In this document: piece by piece, positions 1 to 5,900 of the stretch
Numbering within the stretch: position 1 is the first letter of the stretch
How the letters are laid out: each line of letters begins with the position of its first letter
Assembly: GCA_900548365.1 (NCBI GenBank)
Contig: URKM01000059.1
Span: forward strand, 1 to 10,947
Length of the DNA stretch: 10,947 nucleotides
DNA from: an uncultured Collinsella sp.
GTDB lineage: Bacteria > Actinomycetota > Coriobacteriia > Coriobacteriales > Coriobacteriaceae
Direction of reading: 5' to 3'
The notes under the pieces: generated by a model
Databases searched by the model: none
Told to the model about the DNA's origin: nothing
Seen by the model: only the letters and a program-made list of their open reading frames with translations
Made by a program: the position numbers and the translations under genes

Positions 1-1
1 G

Positions 2-85
2 GGAGGGGCTGCAGGCCCGCCCCGGCACCGGTCCCGACCCGCCTCAGAAAAGTGCCTGTCCCCTTTTTGAGACGGCTACTCGATC
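2..85. repeat. 84-bp duplicated block, copy 1 (second copy at 4911-4994)
   Basis: Positions 2-85 match 4911-4994 at a constant offset of 4909, with a single mismatch (G at 36, A at 4945). The block holds a GC-rich stretch, a full copy of the dispersed hairpin repeat, and the last codons (ATC GAG TAG on the minus strand) of the lipoprotein gene. Identity stops at 86/4995. The left edge lies at the window border (position 1 differs from 4910), so the true left end is uncertain. This is direct observation; gene conversion or mobilisation of the block is an inference. Confidence 0.9.
42..71 (+). repeat. REP-like hairpin repeat, copy 1
   Basis: The unit reads CCTCAGAAAAGTGCCTGTCC followed by CCTTTTTGAG. 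Its ends, CTCAGAAAAG and CTTTTTGAG, are imperfectly complementary, so it can fold into an AT-rich stem with a loop around GTGCCTGTCC. It lies 4 bp beyond the stop codon of the lipoprotein gene. Other copies in the window are at 933, 4851, 4951, 5621, 5857 and 9218. Confidence 0.9.
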
Positions 86-870
86 TCCACGCGGTAGGCG
101 TAGACCCGGGGCTCGGCGATATCCGCCCGCGCACTCATCACCCACGCAAGATCCCCTCGACGGGCATCGTCCTCGGAGACGATGTAATAAAGCTGAAAGC
201 GCTTATCGGGATCGATCCAAAGGTCGCGCCAATAGTTGCCCGCCGGCTCCCCGGGCAAGCGCGGTCCCCTCGGCTCGTATCCGCTCGCCCAAAACGGCGT
301 CTCGCATCCGTCCAACACGCTGTACGTGCCCGATCCCCGATACGCCACCCGATCGAACTCGGCGCGCGGGTACTCATCCTCCGACAAACTGGGAAGCGCC
401 AGCGCCGGACCGACCGCGGAATCGTAGGAACACAGCATCGTCTCACCGAGGCAGAAATCTACCTTCTCGTCCTCATGGCTGCGAACGTTGACATCGACGA
501 CCAGATACGCGAAGCCCTCCGGAAGCGTCGTGTCCCCATTGACCTCGCACGGCAAGCGCGTGACCGAGTCAGGCCCGGACCCCATCAAATCAAAATAATA
601 GACGTCGTCGCGCGTCATCCCGTCGGGCAGGCGGTCCGCAAGGAAGAACCTGGGATCGCTGTACTCCAAGGGGCGCAGTTCGATGGCCTCGTCAGATGGC
701 GAACCGGCCAGGCGGCATCCGCCCTCGACCATGACGACCTCGCCGGTCGCAGCGGGCTCGGTGACTTCAAGCACCGTCCCCAAGGACCCCTCGGCGCCGT
801 TGCCCGAGCAGCCCGCAAGGGCAAACGGCAAGCACGCCATGGAAGCAGCGAACAACAGCGCGCACGTCAT
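76..870 (-). CDS. Putative lipoprotein of unknown function, downstream of ABC exporter genes
   Basis: From ATG at 870 the product has 264 residues. A hydrophobic stretch (residues 4-20) ends in a lipobox L-A-G-C with the lipidated Cys at 21, followed by SGNGAEG, so it should be anchored outside the membrane. The mature part is acidic, has several Cys residues and matches no family I recognise. The start is uncertain. The ATG at 870 has no good SD, and the n-region before the hydrophobic core lacks Lys or Arg, which is unusual for a signal peptide. The frame stays open upstream to TTG 996 and GTG 1005; such a start would add a basic segment (PPRRPARREE) but would translate through the repeat at 933-962. 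Alternatively, the ATG overlaps the stop of a leader ORF (867-992) as ATGA, giving coupled translation. It follows the ATPase gene by 138 bp and is probably in the same operon. Its role as substrate-binding or accessory lipoprotein is only inferred. Confidence 0.75.
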   Translation of the reverse strand: MTCALLFAASMACLPFALAGCSGNGAEGSLGTVLEVTEPAATGEVVMVEGGCRLAGSPSDEAIELRPLEYSDPRFFLADRLPDGMTRDDVYYFDLMGSGPDSVTRLPCEVNGDTTLPEGFAYLVVDVNVRSHEDEKVDFCLGETMLCSYDSAVGPALALPSLSEDEYPRAEFDRVAYRGSGTYSVLDGCETPFWASGYEPRGPRLPGEPAGNYWRDLWIDPDKRFQLYYIVSEDDARRGDLAWVMSARADIAEPRVYAYRVEIE

Positions 871-992
871 CGACGCGACGGCGGGGTGAACGCCCTCTTC
901 CCGCCTTGCAGGTCGCCGCGGCGGGCAGCCCGCCTCAGAAAAGTGCCTGTCCCCTTTTTGAGACGATAAGCCTCGATGCTGTCCGCGCGCAT
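867..992 (-). CDS. Possible 41-residue leader ORF crossing the repeat, ATGA-coupled to the lipoprotein gene
   Basis: ATG at 992 opens a frame of 41 codons whose TGA (869-867) overlaps the lipoprotein ATG (870-868) as ATGA. A strong SD, GAGGTGATC at 1008-1000, lies upstream, about 12 bases from GAGG to the ATG. The peptide starts MRADSIEAYR and is basic. The dispersed repeat at 933-962 encodes its LKKGTGTFLR segment, so at least a third of the ORF is repeat DNA. It may be a real coupling leader, or just an open frame left when the repeat inserted between the SD and the original start. The SD could instead serve TTG 996 in the lipoprotein frame (8-base spacing). Confidence 0.35.
   Translation of the reverse strand: MRADSIEAYRLKKGTGTFLRRAARRGDLQGGKRAFTPPSRR
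933..962 (+). repeat. REP-like hairpin repeat, copy 2
   Basis: The sequence is the same as the copy at 42-71, in the same orientation. It sits between the ATPase stop and the lipoprotein ATG, inside the leader ORF. Together with copy 1 it brackets the lipoprotein gene as a direct repeat about 890 bp apart, a layout that would allow recombinational loss of the gene (inference). Confidence 0.9.
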
Positions 993-999
993 TCAAGAC

Positions 1000-1008
1000 G
1001 ATCACCTC
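1000..1008 (-). promoter_or_regulatory. Strong Shine-Dalgarno downstream of the ATPase stop
   Basis: The minus strand reads TAA GAGGTGATC GTC TTG AATG. GAGGTGATC matches nine consecutive bases of the usual anti-SD complement. It directly follows the ATPase stop codon and precedes three candidate starts: GTG 1005 (overlaps the SD, unlikely), TTG 996 (lipoprotein frame) and ATG 992 (leader frame). Such a good site shows that translation is meant to start here, more than 120 bp before the ATG at 870. Confidence 0.65.
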
Positions 1009-1830
1009 TTAAAGATAGAGCTGGTTGTAGATGTCGAGCGCACGCCGAGAGTCGAGCGCCGACGACGGCGCGGCCTGGATCGCCTCCCGCATCCCTTCAT
1101 CAGTTCCAGAAGCGCGCTTGGCCGCGAAATGCCTGCCGCCCGCCGCAGGCGGCGCCTCGGGCGCACGCGGCGCCTCCACAGCACAGCCGCCCGCCGCCGA
1201 CTCGAACATGATCAATCCGCGGTCCTTCACGAACAAAATCCTGTCACTCAATTGGTCGACGTTGTCCAGGATGTGGGACGACATGACCACGCCGACGCCA
1301 CGACCGACGAGTTCGCGCAAAATCTTGGAATTGAGCTGCACATTCGTGGGATCAAGCGCGTTCATGGGCTCATCGAGCAGCAGGTAGCGCGCGCCCGTCA
1401 TATATGCGATAGCCAGCGTGAGCTGCTGCTTCATCCCCTGCGAGCACGCGCGGACGCGCTTCTTCAAAAACCCATCGATCTTGCAAGCTCGCGCCACGTC
1501 GGCGATATCGCGGTCTGATCGCCATAGTCTCTTCGTCATAACGAGATGCTCGGCCACCGTCATCCCGGGATAGAGTAGCGTACCCTCGCCGGGAGCGTAG
1601 AACACGCGGGCGCGGCGGCGCGCCACCTGATTTGCAGGCAGCCCGTCGACGTCGACCACACCGGAGACGCGCGCTCCTTTGATACCCGCCATGGCCTTGA
1701 GCAACGTGGTCTTCCCGTAGCCGTTCGGGGCGACCAATCCGATGATGCGCCCCGGCTCCACGTCGAACGAGACGTCCTCCAACAGCACGCGTCCGCCATA
1801 GGAGAGCGTGAGATGAGATATCGAAAGCAT
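1009..1830 (-). CDS. ABC transporter ATP-binding protein
   Basis: This 273-residue product is the ATPase subunit of an ABC transporter, working at the cytoplasmic membrane face with the permease encoded upstream. Walker A is APNGYGKTT (residues 34-42, Lys40), the signature is CSQGMKQQ (129-136), Walker B is YLLLDEP (149-155, Glu154), the D-loop is ALD and the switch His is in SSH (His186). SQGM signatures are typical of ABC-2 type exporters. Oddities: the first Gly of Walker A is Ala, and no clear Q-loop Gln is seen (APGEG near 79-83). After about residue 210 there is an Ala/Pro-rich linker and a non-standard tail to 273. The ATG at 1830 has GGGGAG eight bases upstream. The gene starts 31 bp after the small ORF and is followed by the lipoprotein region. 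The substrate is unknown. Confidence 0.93.
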   Translation of the reverse strand: MLSISHLTLSYGGRVLLEDVSFDVEPGRIIGLVAPNGYGKTTLLKAMAGIKGARVSGVVDVDGLPANQVARRRARVFYAPGEGTLLYPGMTVAEHLVMTKRLWRSDRDIADVARACKIDGFLKKRVRACSQGMKQQLTLAIAYMTGARYLLLDEPMNALDPTNVQLNSKILRELVGRGVGVVMSSHILDNVDQLSDRILFVKDRGLIMFESAAGGCAVEAPRAPEAPPAAGGRHFAAKRASGTDEGMREAIQAAPSSALDSRRALDIYNQLYL

Positions 1831-1861
1831 ATATGAAACTCCCCTGCCTCAATCATTCGAA

Positions 1862-2056
1862 TCAACACACCGAATCATGGGGACGCCTACGGTTTCGCCA
1901 TCGCGCCATCGTGCAGGTAAACGCCACGTCATCGTAGGTGCATTCGGCGCACCGCCACGGCTCCATGCGAACGGCCCGCGAGCAATCGCGAACCATCGCC
2001 GTCGGCAGCCGATGCAGCGACGCCGAACGCGCCCCCACCGCAACCGGCAGGCTCAT
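1862..2056 (-). CDS. Small ORF (64 residues) coupled to the permease gene by TGATG
   Basis: The ATG (2056-2054) shares one base with the permease TGA (2058-2056), the classical TGATG arrangement for translational coupling. The frame runs 64 codons and ends 31 bp before the ATPase ATG. About three quarters of the codons end in G or C, so the composition is compatible with coding. The product starts MSLPVAVGAR, is basic, and has five Cys: Cys25, Cys36 and Cys39 (a CAEC pair), Cys48 and the C-terminal Cys64. There is no signal peptide or membrane helix, and I recognise no family. Without this ORF the operon would have an unexplained gap of 225 bp. It could be an accessory or regulatory small protein or the remnant of a longer gene. 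Confidence is moderate because the frame is short in GC-rich DNA. Confidence 0.45.
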   Translation of the reverse strand: MSLPVAVGARSASLHRLPTAMVRDCSRAVRMEPWRCAECTYDDVAFTCTMARWRNRRRPHDSVC

Positions 2057-4728
2057 CAGATTCGAATCACGCAGGAGCGCTCCCGGATACGCGCGGCACG
2101 GCGCGCATTGCGGCTTGCGAACCGCAAGGCGACCATGTAGGCAACGAGCAAGCATGCTATAGATACCGCCAAGACGACCACGCCGGCACAACACGAGACG
2201 CCGCACCCCGAACCAACGGAGTAGCTCGCCGCACCTACCACGCGGGCGACATCCAAATATGTCAGCGGAAACCAGCCCAGCACCACTGCGCCCAAGCCGT
2301 CCGCCGGAGCCAGAAGCGAGGCCTGCACGGCCACCGCAGCCGCTCCGCACGCCAGCGCTGCAGCCACGCAAACGCTGCGGAAGCTCTTGGTCACGCGTTC
2401 GATGCATGAGAGGAACACGACCACGAACGCGCTCGCGAGCATCTCCATACCCGCCCCGGACAACAGGGATTCGCGCACCGTCGTCTGCACGACCGCCCCG
2501 CTCTGGATGAACACCACGGGCTGGCCCCAGTCACCGATTCCATGGCGCATCGTCGCGTAGGCGGTACCCGGCACGATCACCAGGACCAGCATCGCGATCG
2601 CAAGCAAGGACGCCACGAAACAACCCGCGGCAAGTTCGACTCCGGCCGACACCGGCGCCTGTTGAATAAGCGATCCCCGACAGCGCAGACGCGCAAGGGA
2701 CACGGAAACCGCCACCGCCGGCACCAGCCAAAAGAGAAACGGCGTCATCCCGAAGACGAATGAAAGGTAGAACGAGCCCGGCATCAAGGTACTCAGGCTG
2801 TAGATCGCGGGAGCATCCTGGGAAGCCATGGCTTCGAGCAGTGCGATCTTGCCTTCAACCAGGATAGGGTCGCCAACGGGCTCGACCTCGGCGATCTCGA
2901 GAGCAGCCGCTCGACCGCTGTGCACGGCCGCGGAATCGCCCGTGTGCGCGGCGACTCGAGCCGAGCCGCCCAGAGCCGAGGACTCGCCGCCCGCATCAGA
3001 TGGCGCCGAGGCGCCCGCACCCCCATACCCCGCCACTTCCAAACGCAAGCGCTCGTATTCGGCAAGGCTTTCGTAACCCTCCTGAGGCGTTGCCGCATAC
3101 ACGTAGCCGCTCAAGGCGTCGGCGAGCCGATCGACCATGGCGGCTTCGGGCGAGCCCTCGGCGTAGGCGCCCGAAGCTTGCGCGCCGTAGAGGGCCCGCA
3201 ACGGGCCCGCTTCATAACGAGCATGTGAGAACTCGCTGGTATTCGGATCGGTTGAAAATATCGCCGGGACGACCAGGGCCGCAGCCATCACCGCCGCGAG
3301 AACGTACAGGCCCGGGCCCGCGAGCAGCATGCGCGCAAGCGCCCCCGCATAGCGCTGGAATTCCGAGAGCCAGCGGGCGAGAGCCGCCGCCTCGGCCTTC
3401 ATGGGCGAGATGCGGCCGACCGACGCAGTGGCCCCCGCGGACGAAACTCCGCCGGCATCCGACGCGACAGCCGCCGCACGCGCGCGGCCGGGGCGACGCG
3501 GACCGCGGTCTCCCCAGCTCACCAGAGCGCCCAGCGGTGCGAGGAGCGCAAGCAGAGCCCCCGATGCGAGCACCGTGGCTCCGAGCACCAAGCAGCCGCG
3601 CTCGAACGTGACGCCGTCGAGCAGCCGCGGCGAGGGAAAAGTAGCGTACCCCAGCGCACCCGCGGCATATTCGGTCCACAGATACGATGACGGCAGGTAC
3701 GGAGCGACGTCGCGATACCGCGAGAACTCTCCGTAGTAGTCCGGAAACAGCGGAAGCGCGATCATGCAGCCGATCAGTGCAATCGAAGGCACGACGGAGT
3801 CGAACAGCGATGCGCTCATATACATCGCGAGCGAGACCATGAGCGACACCAATCCGATAAGCAGGACGTTGCGCGCCAGCACCTCGCCCACCGTGGAAAC
3901 CGCCAAGGTCGAGCCGGATCCGAACAGCACCGGATAGGACAGGTCGCCCACGCCGATGCGCACCGTCTGGACCACAAGCGCCGGCGCGCAGATGATCACC
4001 AAGACCGCAAGAGAAAGCAACGCCGAAACAAGGGCGCCAAGCAGCAAGCGGCGACGCGGTGTGCACGGAGCCTGCGTCGCCAAGCGGCGCCGAATCTGCA
4101 GCGAGGCCCCGAGCGCAGACACCGCCACGAGCGGCGCCATCCAGAACAACAGCTCATACTGGCTGTTGTACGTCATCATCCCATCGCCCTCGGCGGTATA
4201 GACCAACGGCAGCTGCACGCCCGGAAACGCGAGGAGCAGCTTATGCTCGAACGCGGCATACAGAGACGCCGGCATGTGATCGGGCGTCATGTACAGCTCA
4301 CTCGCACCCGAATCGGCAAGCGCCTGATACGACTCCGCACGGTCCAGCGTCGAACGGGAGCCGGAATAGCCGCCCGTCTCGGCAAGTACGCGATAGTAAG
4401 CGGCGGCCGCTTCGAAATACCCGTGGGCATCCCCGGCGTCGTAGCGCTCGATCATGCGATCTGCCGCAGCCGCCTTTTTCTGGTCGCCCTCGCTCAACCA
4501 CGCAGTAACGGCGTTGTCGACGGAATACGCCTGCCCGTCCAGTGCCTCGCTCGATGCGTACAGGCGAGCGTTTTCGACCTCTGCACGCTCGATAGCCCGC
4601 CAATCCTCGAGATAGCTCTCTCCCAAGACCGGCAGCAGGTAGAGCACCTGCAAAACGAGCACCAGCACCCAAAGCAAGCGACTGGAAGCAACGCGACGCG
4701 CGGTCACTCGGAATAAACGAAGCAACAT
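2056..4728 (-). CDS. ABC-2-like permease with two homologous halves in one chain
   Basis: The product has 890 residues and is probably the membrane subunit for the ATPase at 1009-1830. Each half shows the same plan: an N-terminal helix (about 17-34; 472-491), an extracytoplasmic domain of about 155-165 residues, then about five helices (about 191-210, 228-254, 284-307, 312-328, 378-402; and 660-681, 697-722, 762-775, 783-807, 848-868). The halves are clearly related: WMAPLVAVSALGASL (196-210) resembles WLVPAVAVSVSLARL (667-681), and IGVGDLSYPVLFGSG (258-272) resembles HGIGDWGQPVVFIQSG (729-744). A Gly/Ala/Arg-rich linker (about 405-450) joins them. The start is ATG 4728, with GGGGAG ten bases upstream; the frame stays open to 5091, but that extension only translates intergenic repeats. 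Known single-gene ABC-2 permeases are usually half this size and form dimers. A built-in pseudodimer is my inference, and the substrate is unknown. Confidence 0.85.
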   Translation of the reverse strand: MLLRLFRVTARRVASSRLLWVLVLVLQVLYLLPVLGESYLEDWRAIERAEVENARLYASSEALDGQAYSVDNAVTAWLSEGDQKKAAAADRMIERYDAGDAHGYFEAAAAYYRVLAETGGYSGSRSTLDRAESYQALADSGASELYMTPDHMPASLYAAFEHKLLLAFPGVQLPLVYTAEGDGMMTYNSQYELLFWMAPLVAVSALGASLQIRRRLATQAPCTPRRRLLLGALVSALLSLAVLVIICAPALVVQTVRIGVGDLSYPVLFGSGSTLAVSTVGEVLARNVLLIGLVSLMVSLAMYMSASLFDSVVPSIALIGCMIALPLFPDYYGEFSRYRDVAPYLPSSYLWTEYAAGALGYATFPSPRLLDGVTFERGCLVLGATVLASGALLALLAPLGALVSWGDRGPRRPGRARAAAVASDAGGVSSAGATASVGRISPMKAEAAALARWLSEFQRYAGALARMLLAGPGLYVLAAVMAAALVVPAIFSTDPNTSEFSHARYEAGPLRALYGAQASGAYAEGSPEAAMVDRLADALSGYVYAATPQEGYESLAEYERLRLEVAGYGGAGASAPSDAGGESSALGGSARVAAHTGDSAAVHSGRAAALEIAEVEPVGDPILVEGKIALLEAMASQDAPAIYSLSTLMPGSFYLSFVFGMTPFLFWLVPAVAVSVSLARLRCRGSLIQQAPVSAGVELAAGCFVASLLAIAMLVLVIVPGTAYATMRHGIGDWGQPVVFIQSGAVVQTTVRESLLSGAGMEMLASAFVVVFLSCIERVTKSFRSVCVAAALACGAAAVAVQASLLAPADGLGAVVLGWFPLTYLDVARVVGAASYSVGSGCGVSCCAGVVVLAVSIACLLVAYMVALRFASRNARRAARIRERSCVIRI

Positions 4729-4781
4729 GTCTACCACGCTCCCCGGTCCCCGCGGGCACCCCCGCCCCTTCCGTTGCGCCG

Positions 4782-4790
4782 AACATAGCA
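4782..4790 (-). promoter_or_regulatory. Candidate extended -10 for the exporter operon
   Basis: The minus strand reads TGCTATGTT, a TGn-extended -10 with four of six consensus bases in the hexamer, about 55 bp before the permease ATG. No convincing -35 is seen at 16-18 bp. This is a weak candidate only. Confidence 0.2.
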
Positions 4791-4850
4791 CATCCCTGCG
4801 CCCACGCTCACCCTGAGGGCAAGTGGTCGATTCCACGGCGCGAGCGGAAC

Positions 4851-4881
4851 CCTCGAAAAGGGGACAGGCACTTTTTTGAGG
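4851..4881 (-). repeat. REP-like hairpin repeat, copy 3
   Basis: On the plus strand it reads CCTCGAAAAGGGGACAGGCA then CTTTTTTGAGG, the reverse orientation of copies 1, 2 and 4. With copy 4 (4951-4980) it forms an opposed pair about 70 bp apart. Confidence 0.85.
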
Positions 4882-4910
4882 TTCGGGCGGCGCGGCCAGC
4901 GCGGCGCCGA

Positions 4911-4994
4911 GGAGGGGCTGCAGGCCCGCCCCGGCACCGGTCCCAACCCGCCTCAGAAAAGTGCCTGTCCCCTTTTTGAGACGGCTACTCGATC
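4911..4994. repeat. 84-bp duplicated block, copy 2
   Basis: This is the partner of 2-85, matching 83 of 84 bases. It includes hairpin repeat copy 4 and extends over the final ATC GAG TAG codons of the remnant ORF at 4985-5173, as copy 1 does for the lipoprotein gene. Confidence 0.9.
4951..4980 (+). repeat. REP-like hairpin repeat, copy 4
   Basis: Its sequence is identical to the copy at 42-71. It ends 4 bp from the stop codon of the remnant ORF, the same distance as copy 1 from the lipoprotein stop. Confidence 0.9.
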
Positions 4995-5173
4995 GTGTAG
5001 GCGGCCGTCGCCGAGGTGGTAACGCCGCCGTAGACGTCGGTGAACTCGAACCAGCATTCGCAGGTTCCCGGCTCGAGGTCCTTCTCGGCAAGCACTGGCT
5101 GGCTTGCCCCCACGGTGATCTGCCCGCGCTCCTCGCCGTCGAGCGCCATGCCGCAGCATGCGGGATTCAACAT
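4985..5173 (-). pseudogene. Probable 3' remnant of a gene (62 codons, no SD)
   Basis: The minus-strand frame from ATG 5173 gives MLNPACCGMALDGEERGQIT and onward, an acidic, Cys-containing stretch ending AAYTIE. The frame is open to 5251, but upstream of 5173 it crosses the -10, SD and start of the divergent ybjQ-like gene, and no SD precedes any candidate start. It looks like the C-terminal part of an extracytoplasmic protein; it shares only its last three codons with the lipoprotein gene, through the duplicated block. It could also be a chance frame. No family was recognised. Confidence 0.4.
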
Positions 5174-5186
5174 GGAATCGCCGGGG

Positions 5187-5192
5187 TATAAC
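5187..5192 (+). promoter_or_regulatory. Candidate -10 of the ybjQ-like gene
   Basis: TATAAC matches five of six bases of TATAAT and lies 36 bp before the ATG at 5229. The -35 region is weak (TTCAAC at 5166-5171, 15-bp spacing). The position suits a short leader ending in the SD AGGAAGG. Confidence 0.4.
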
Positions 5193-5228
5193 CGCGGGTA
5201 AGCCGCCACGCGATCGAAAGGAAGGACC

Positions 5229-5555
5229 ATGCTCACCATCACCACCACCAACAGCCTCGACGGCTACGAGATCGTCGATTACCTCGGTATCGCATCCGGC
5301 GAGGTCGTCAGCGGTATCGACATGTTCCGCGACATCGGAGCAGGCTTCCGCAACATGTTCGGCGGACGCTCCTCCGGCTACGAAGACGAGATGAAGCAGG
5401 CGCGCGAGCAGGCGCTGCAGGAGCTTTCCGACCGTGCGGAAGCTATGGGGGCGAACGCCGTCGTGGGCGCATCGCTCGGTTACGAGACCTTCGAGGGCAT
5501 GATCATGACCTGCGCGAGCGGCACCGCCGTCAAGGTGCGCCGCATCGAACGCTAG
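5229..5555 (+). CDS. YbjQ/UPF0145 family protein
   Basis: The 108-residue product has the length and features of the YbjQ (UPF0145, DUF74) family: an N-terminal strand (MLTITTTNSLDGYEI), the GGRSSGYEDEMKQAREQALQ segment (45-64) leading into a helix, and GANAVVGASLGYE (74-86), ending VKVRRIER. Members form small oligomeric, mostly cytoplasmic proteins; a heavy-metal-binding role has been suggested but function is not established. There is no signal peptide or Cys cluster (one Cys, at 95). The start is ATG 5229 with AGGAAGG four bases upstream. It is a single-gene unit: the upstream neighbour is a minus-strand remnant, and a strong hairpin follows 16 bp after the stop. Confidence 0.93.
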   Translation: MLTITTTNSLDGYEIVDYLGIASGEVVSGIDMFRDIGAGFRNMFGGRSSGYEDEMKQAREQALQELSDRAEAMGANAVVGASLGYETFEGMIMTCASGTAVKVRRIER

Positions 5556-5571
5556 GTGCGGATTCGCATGC

Positions 5572-5613
5572 AGGAGGGCGCCGTCGCTCACCACGAGCAA
5601 CGGCGCCCTCCTT
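5572..5613 (+). terminator. Hairpin terminator of the ybjQ-like gene
   Basis: AGGAGGGCGCCGT (5572-5584) pairs perfectly with ACGGCGCCCTCCT (5600-5612), a 13-bp stem. An inner GCTC/GAGC stem (5586-5589 with 5595-5598) closes a small ACCAC loop. The T-tract is short, so it may need help on the plus strand, but the hairpin is very stable and could stop transcription from either side of this convergent region. Confidence 0.75.
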
Positions 5614-5620
5614 CCAAGCG

Positions 5621-5649
5621 CTCAGATTGGGGACAGGCACTTTTCTGAG
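5621..5649 (-). repeat. REP-like hairpin repeat, copy 5
   Basis: The plus strand reads CTCAGATTGGGGACAGGCAC then TTTTCTGAG. It has the same core as the other copies, in reverse orientation, with ATT in place of AAAA on the left arm. It follows the terminator by 7 bp and pairs with copy 6. Confidence 0.85.
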
Positions 5650-5806
5650 CATCAAGCGCTCGGTTGAGGAACGGCTGCTTTTCGGAACACTCTGCTCCCG
5701 TATCTTGGGCACGCGAATCGAAACCGGACGCGTCCTCTCGCCAGCGAGAGCGGCCTTCGCGTTGACCCTCGGACGCACCTCAATCGAACGGGCGGGGAGC
5801 GGGCGG

Positions 5807-5863
5807 GCCTCGACTGAGTGCGCCTCGACCGAGCGGGCCTCAACCAGGCGAGCAGGCCTCAAT
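5807..5863. repeat. Imperfect 15-bp tandem repeat next to hairpin copy 6
   Basis: Units begin GCCTCGAC or GCCTCAA: 5807-5821, 5822-5836, 5837-5855 (19 bp, expanded) and 5856 onward, where the last unit runs into the hairpin repeat. A weaker related unit starts near 5777. The CCTCAA motif is also the outer edge of the hairpin repeat, so the tandem array may have grown from the repeat's border. Confidence 0.6.
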
Positions 5864-5887
5864 TTAGCGCCTGTCCCCTTTTTGAGG
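5857..5887 (+). repeat. REP-like hairpin repeat, copy 6
   Basis: CCTCAATTTAGCGCCTGTCC then CCTTTTTGAGG: a diverged copy with ATTTAGC replacing GAAAAGT. CCTCAA and TTGAGG form the outer stem. It ends 13 bp beyond the focA stop codon, again at a gene 3' end. Confidence 0.85.
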
Positions 5888-5900
5888 CGGGGACGCGGTG

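Larger units (their letters stand above)
4729..4984. other. Intergenic region upstream of the exporter operon
   Basis: No gene is supported here. The region holds two opposed hairpin repeats (4851-4881 and 4951-4980) around a GC-rich 69-bp spacer, and the left part of the duplicated 84-bp block. A weak extended -10 for the operon lies at 4782-4790 on the minus strand. Confidence 0.7.
5556..5900. other. 345-bp intergenic region between convergent ybjQ-like gene and focA
   Basis: It contains the ybjQ-side terminator (5572-5613), two opposed hairpin repeats (5621-5649 and 5857-5887) and a GC-rich stretch with 15-bp imperfect tandem units (5807-5863). Frames open through it are repetitive (VEARSVEAHSVEAR) and have no SD, so I call no gene. 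Confidence 0.7.

Noticed and set aside
52..969. A plus-strand frame of 305 codons bounded by the repeats.
   Set aside because: It starts and ends within hairpin repeats and is antisense to the lipoprotein gene. Composition is Arg-rich with no motif.
4729..5091. An N-terminal extension of the permease (121 more codons up to 5091).
   Set aside because: It would translate both hairpin repeats and the duplicated block, and the well-placed SD and membrane-entry sequence start at ATG 4728.
5530..5862. A minus-strand frame with VEARS-type five-residue repeats.
   Set aside because: It arises from the 15-bp tandem DNA repeat, crosses the terminator, and has no SD.
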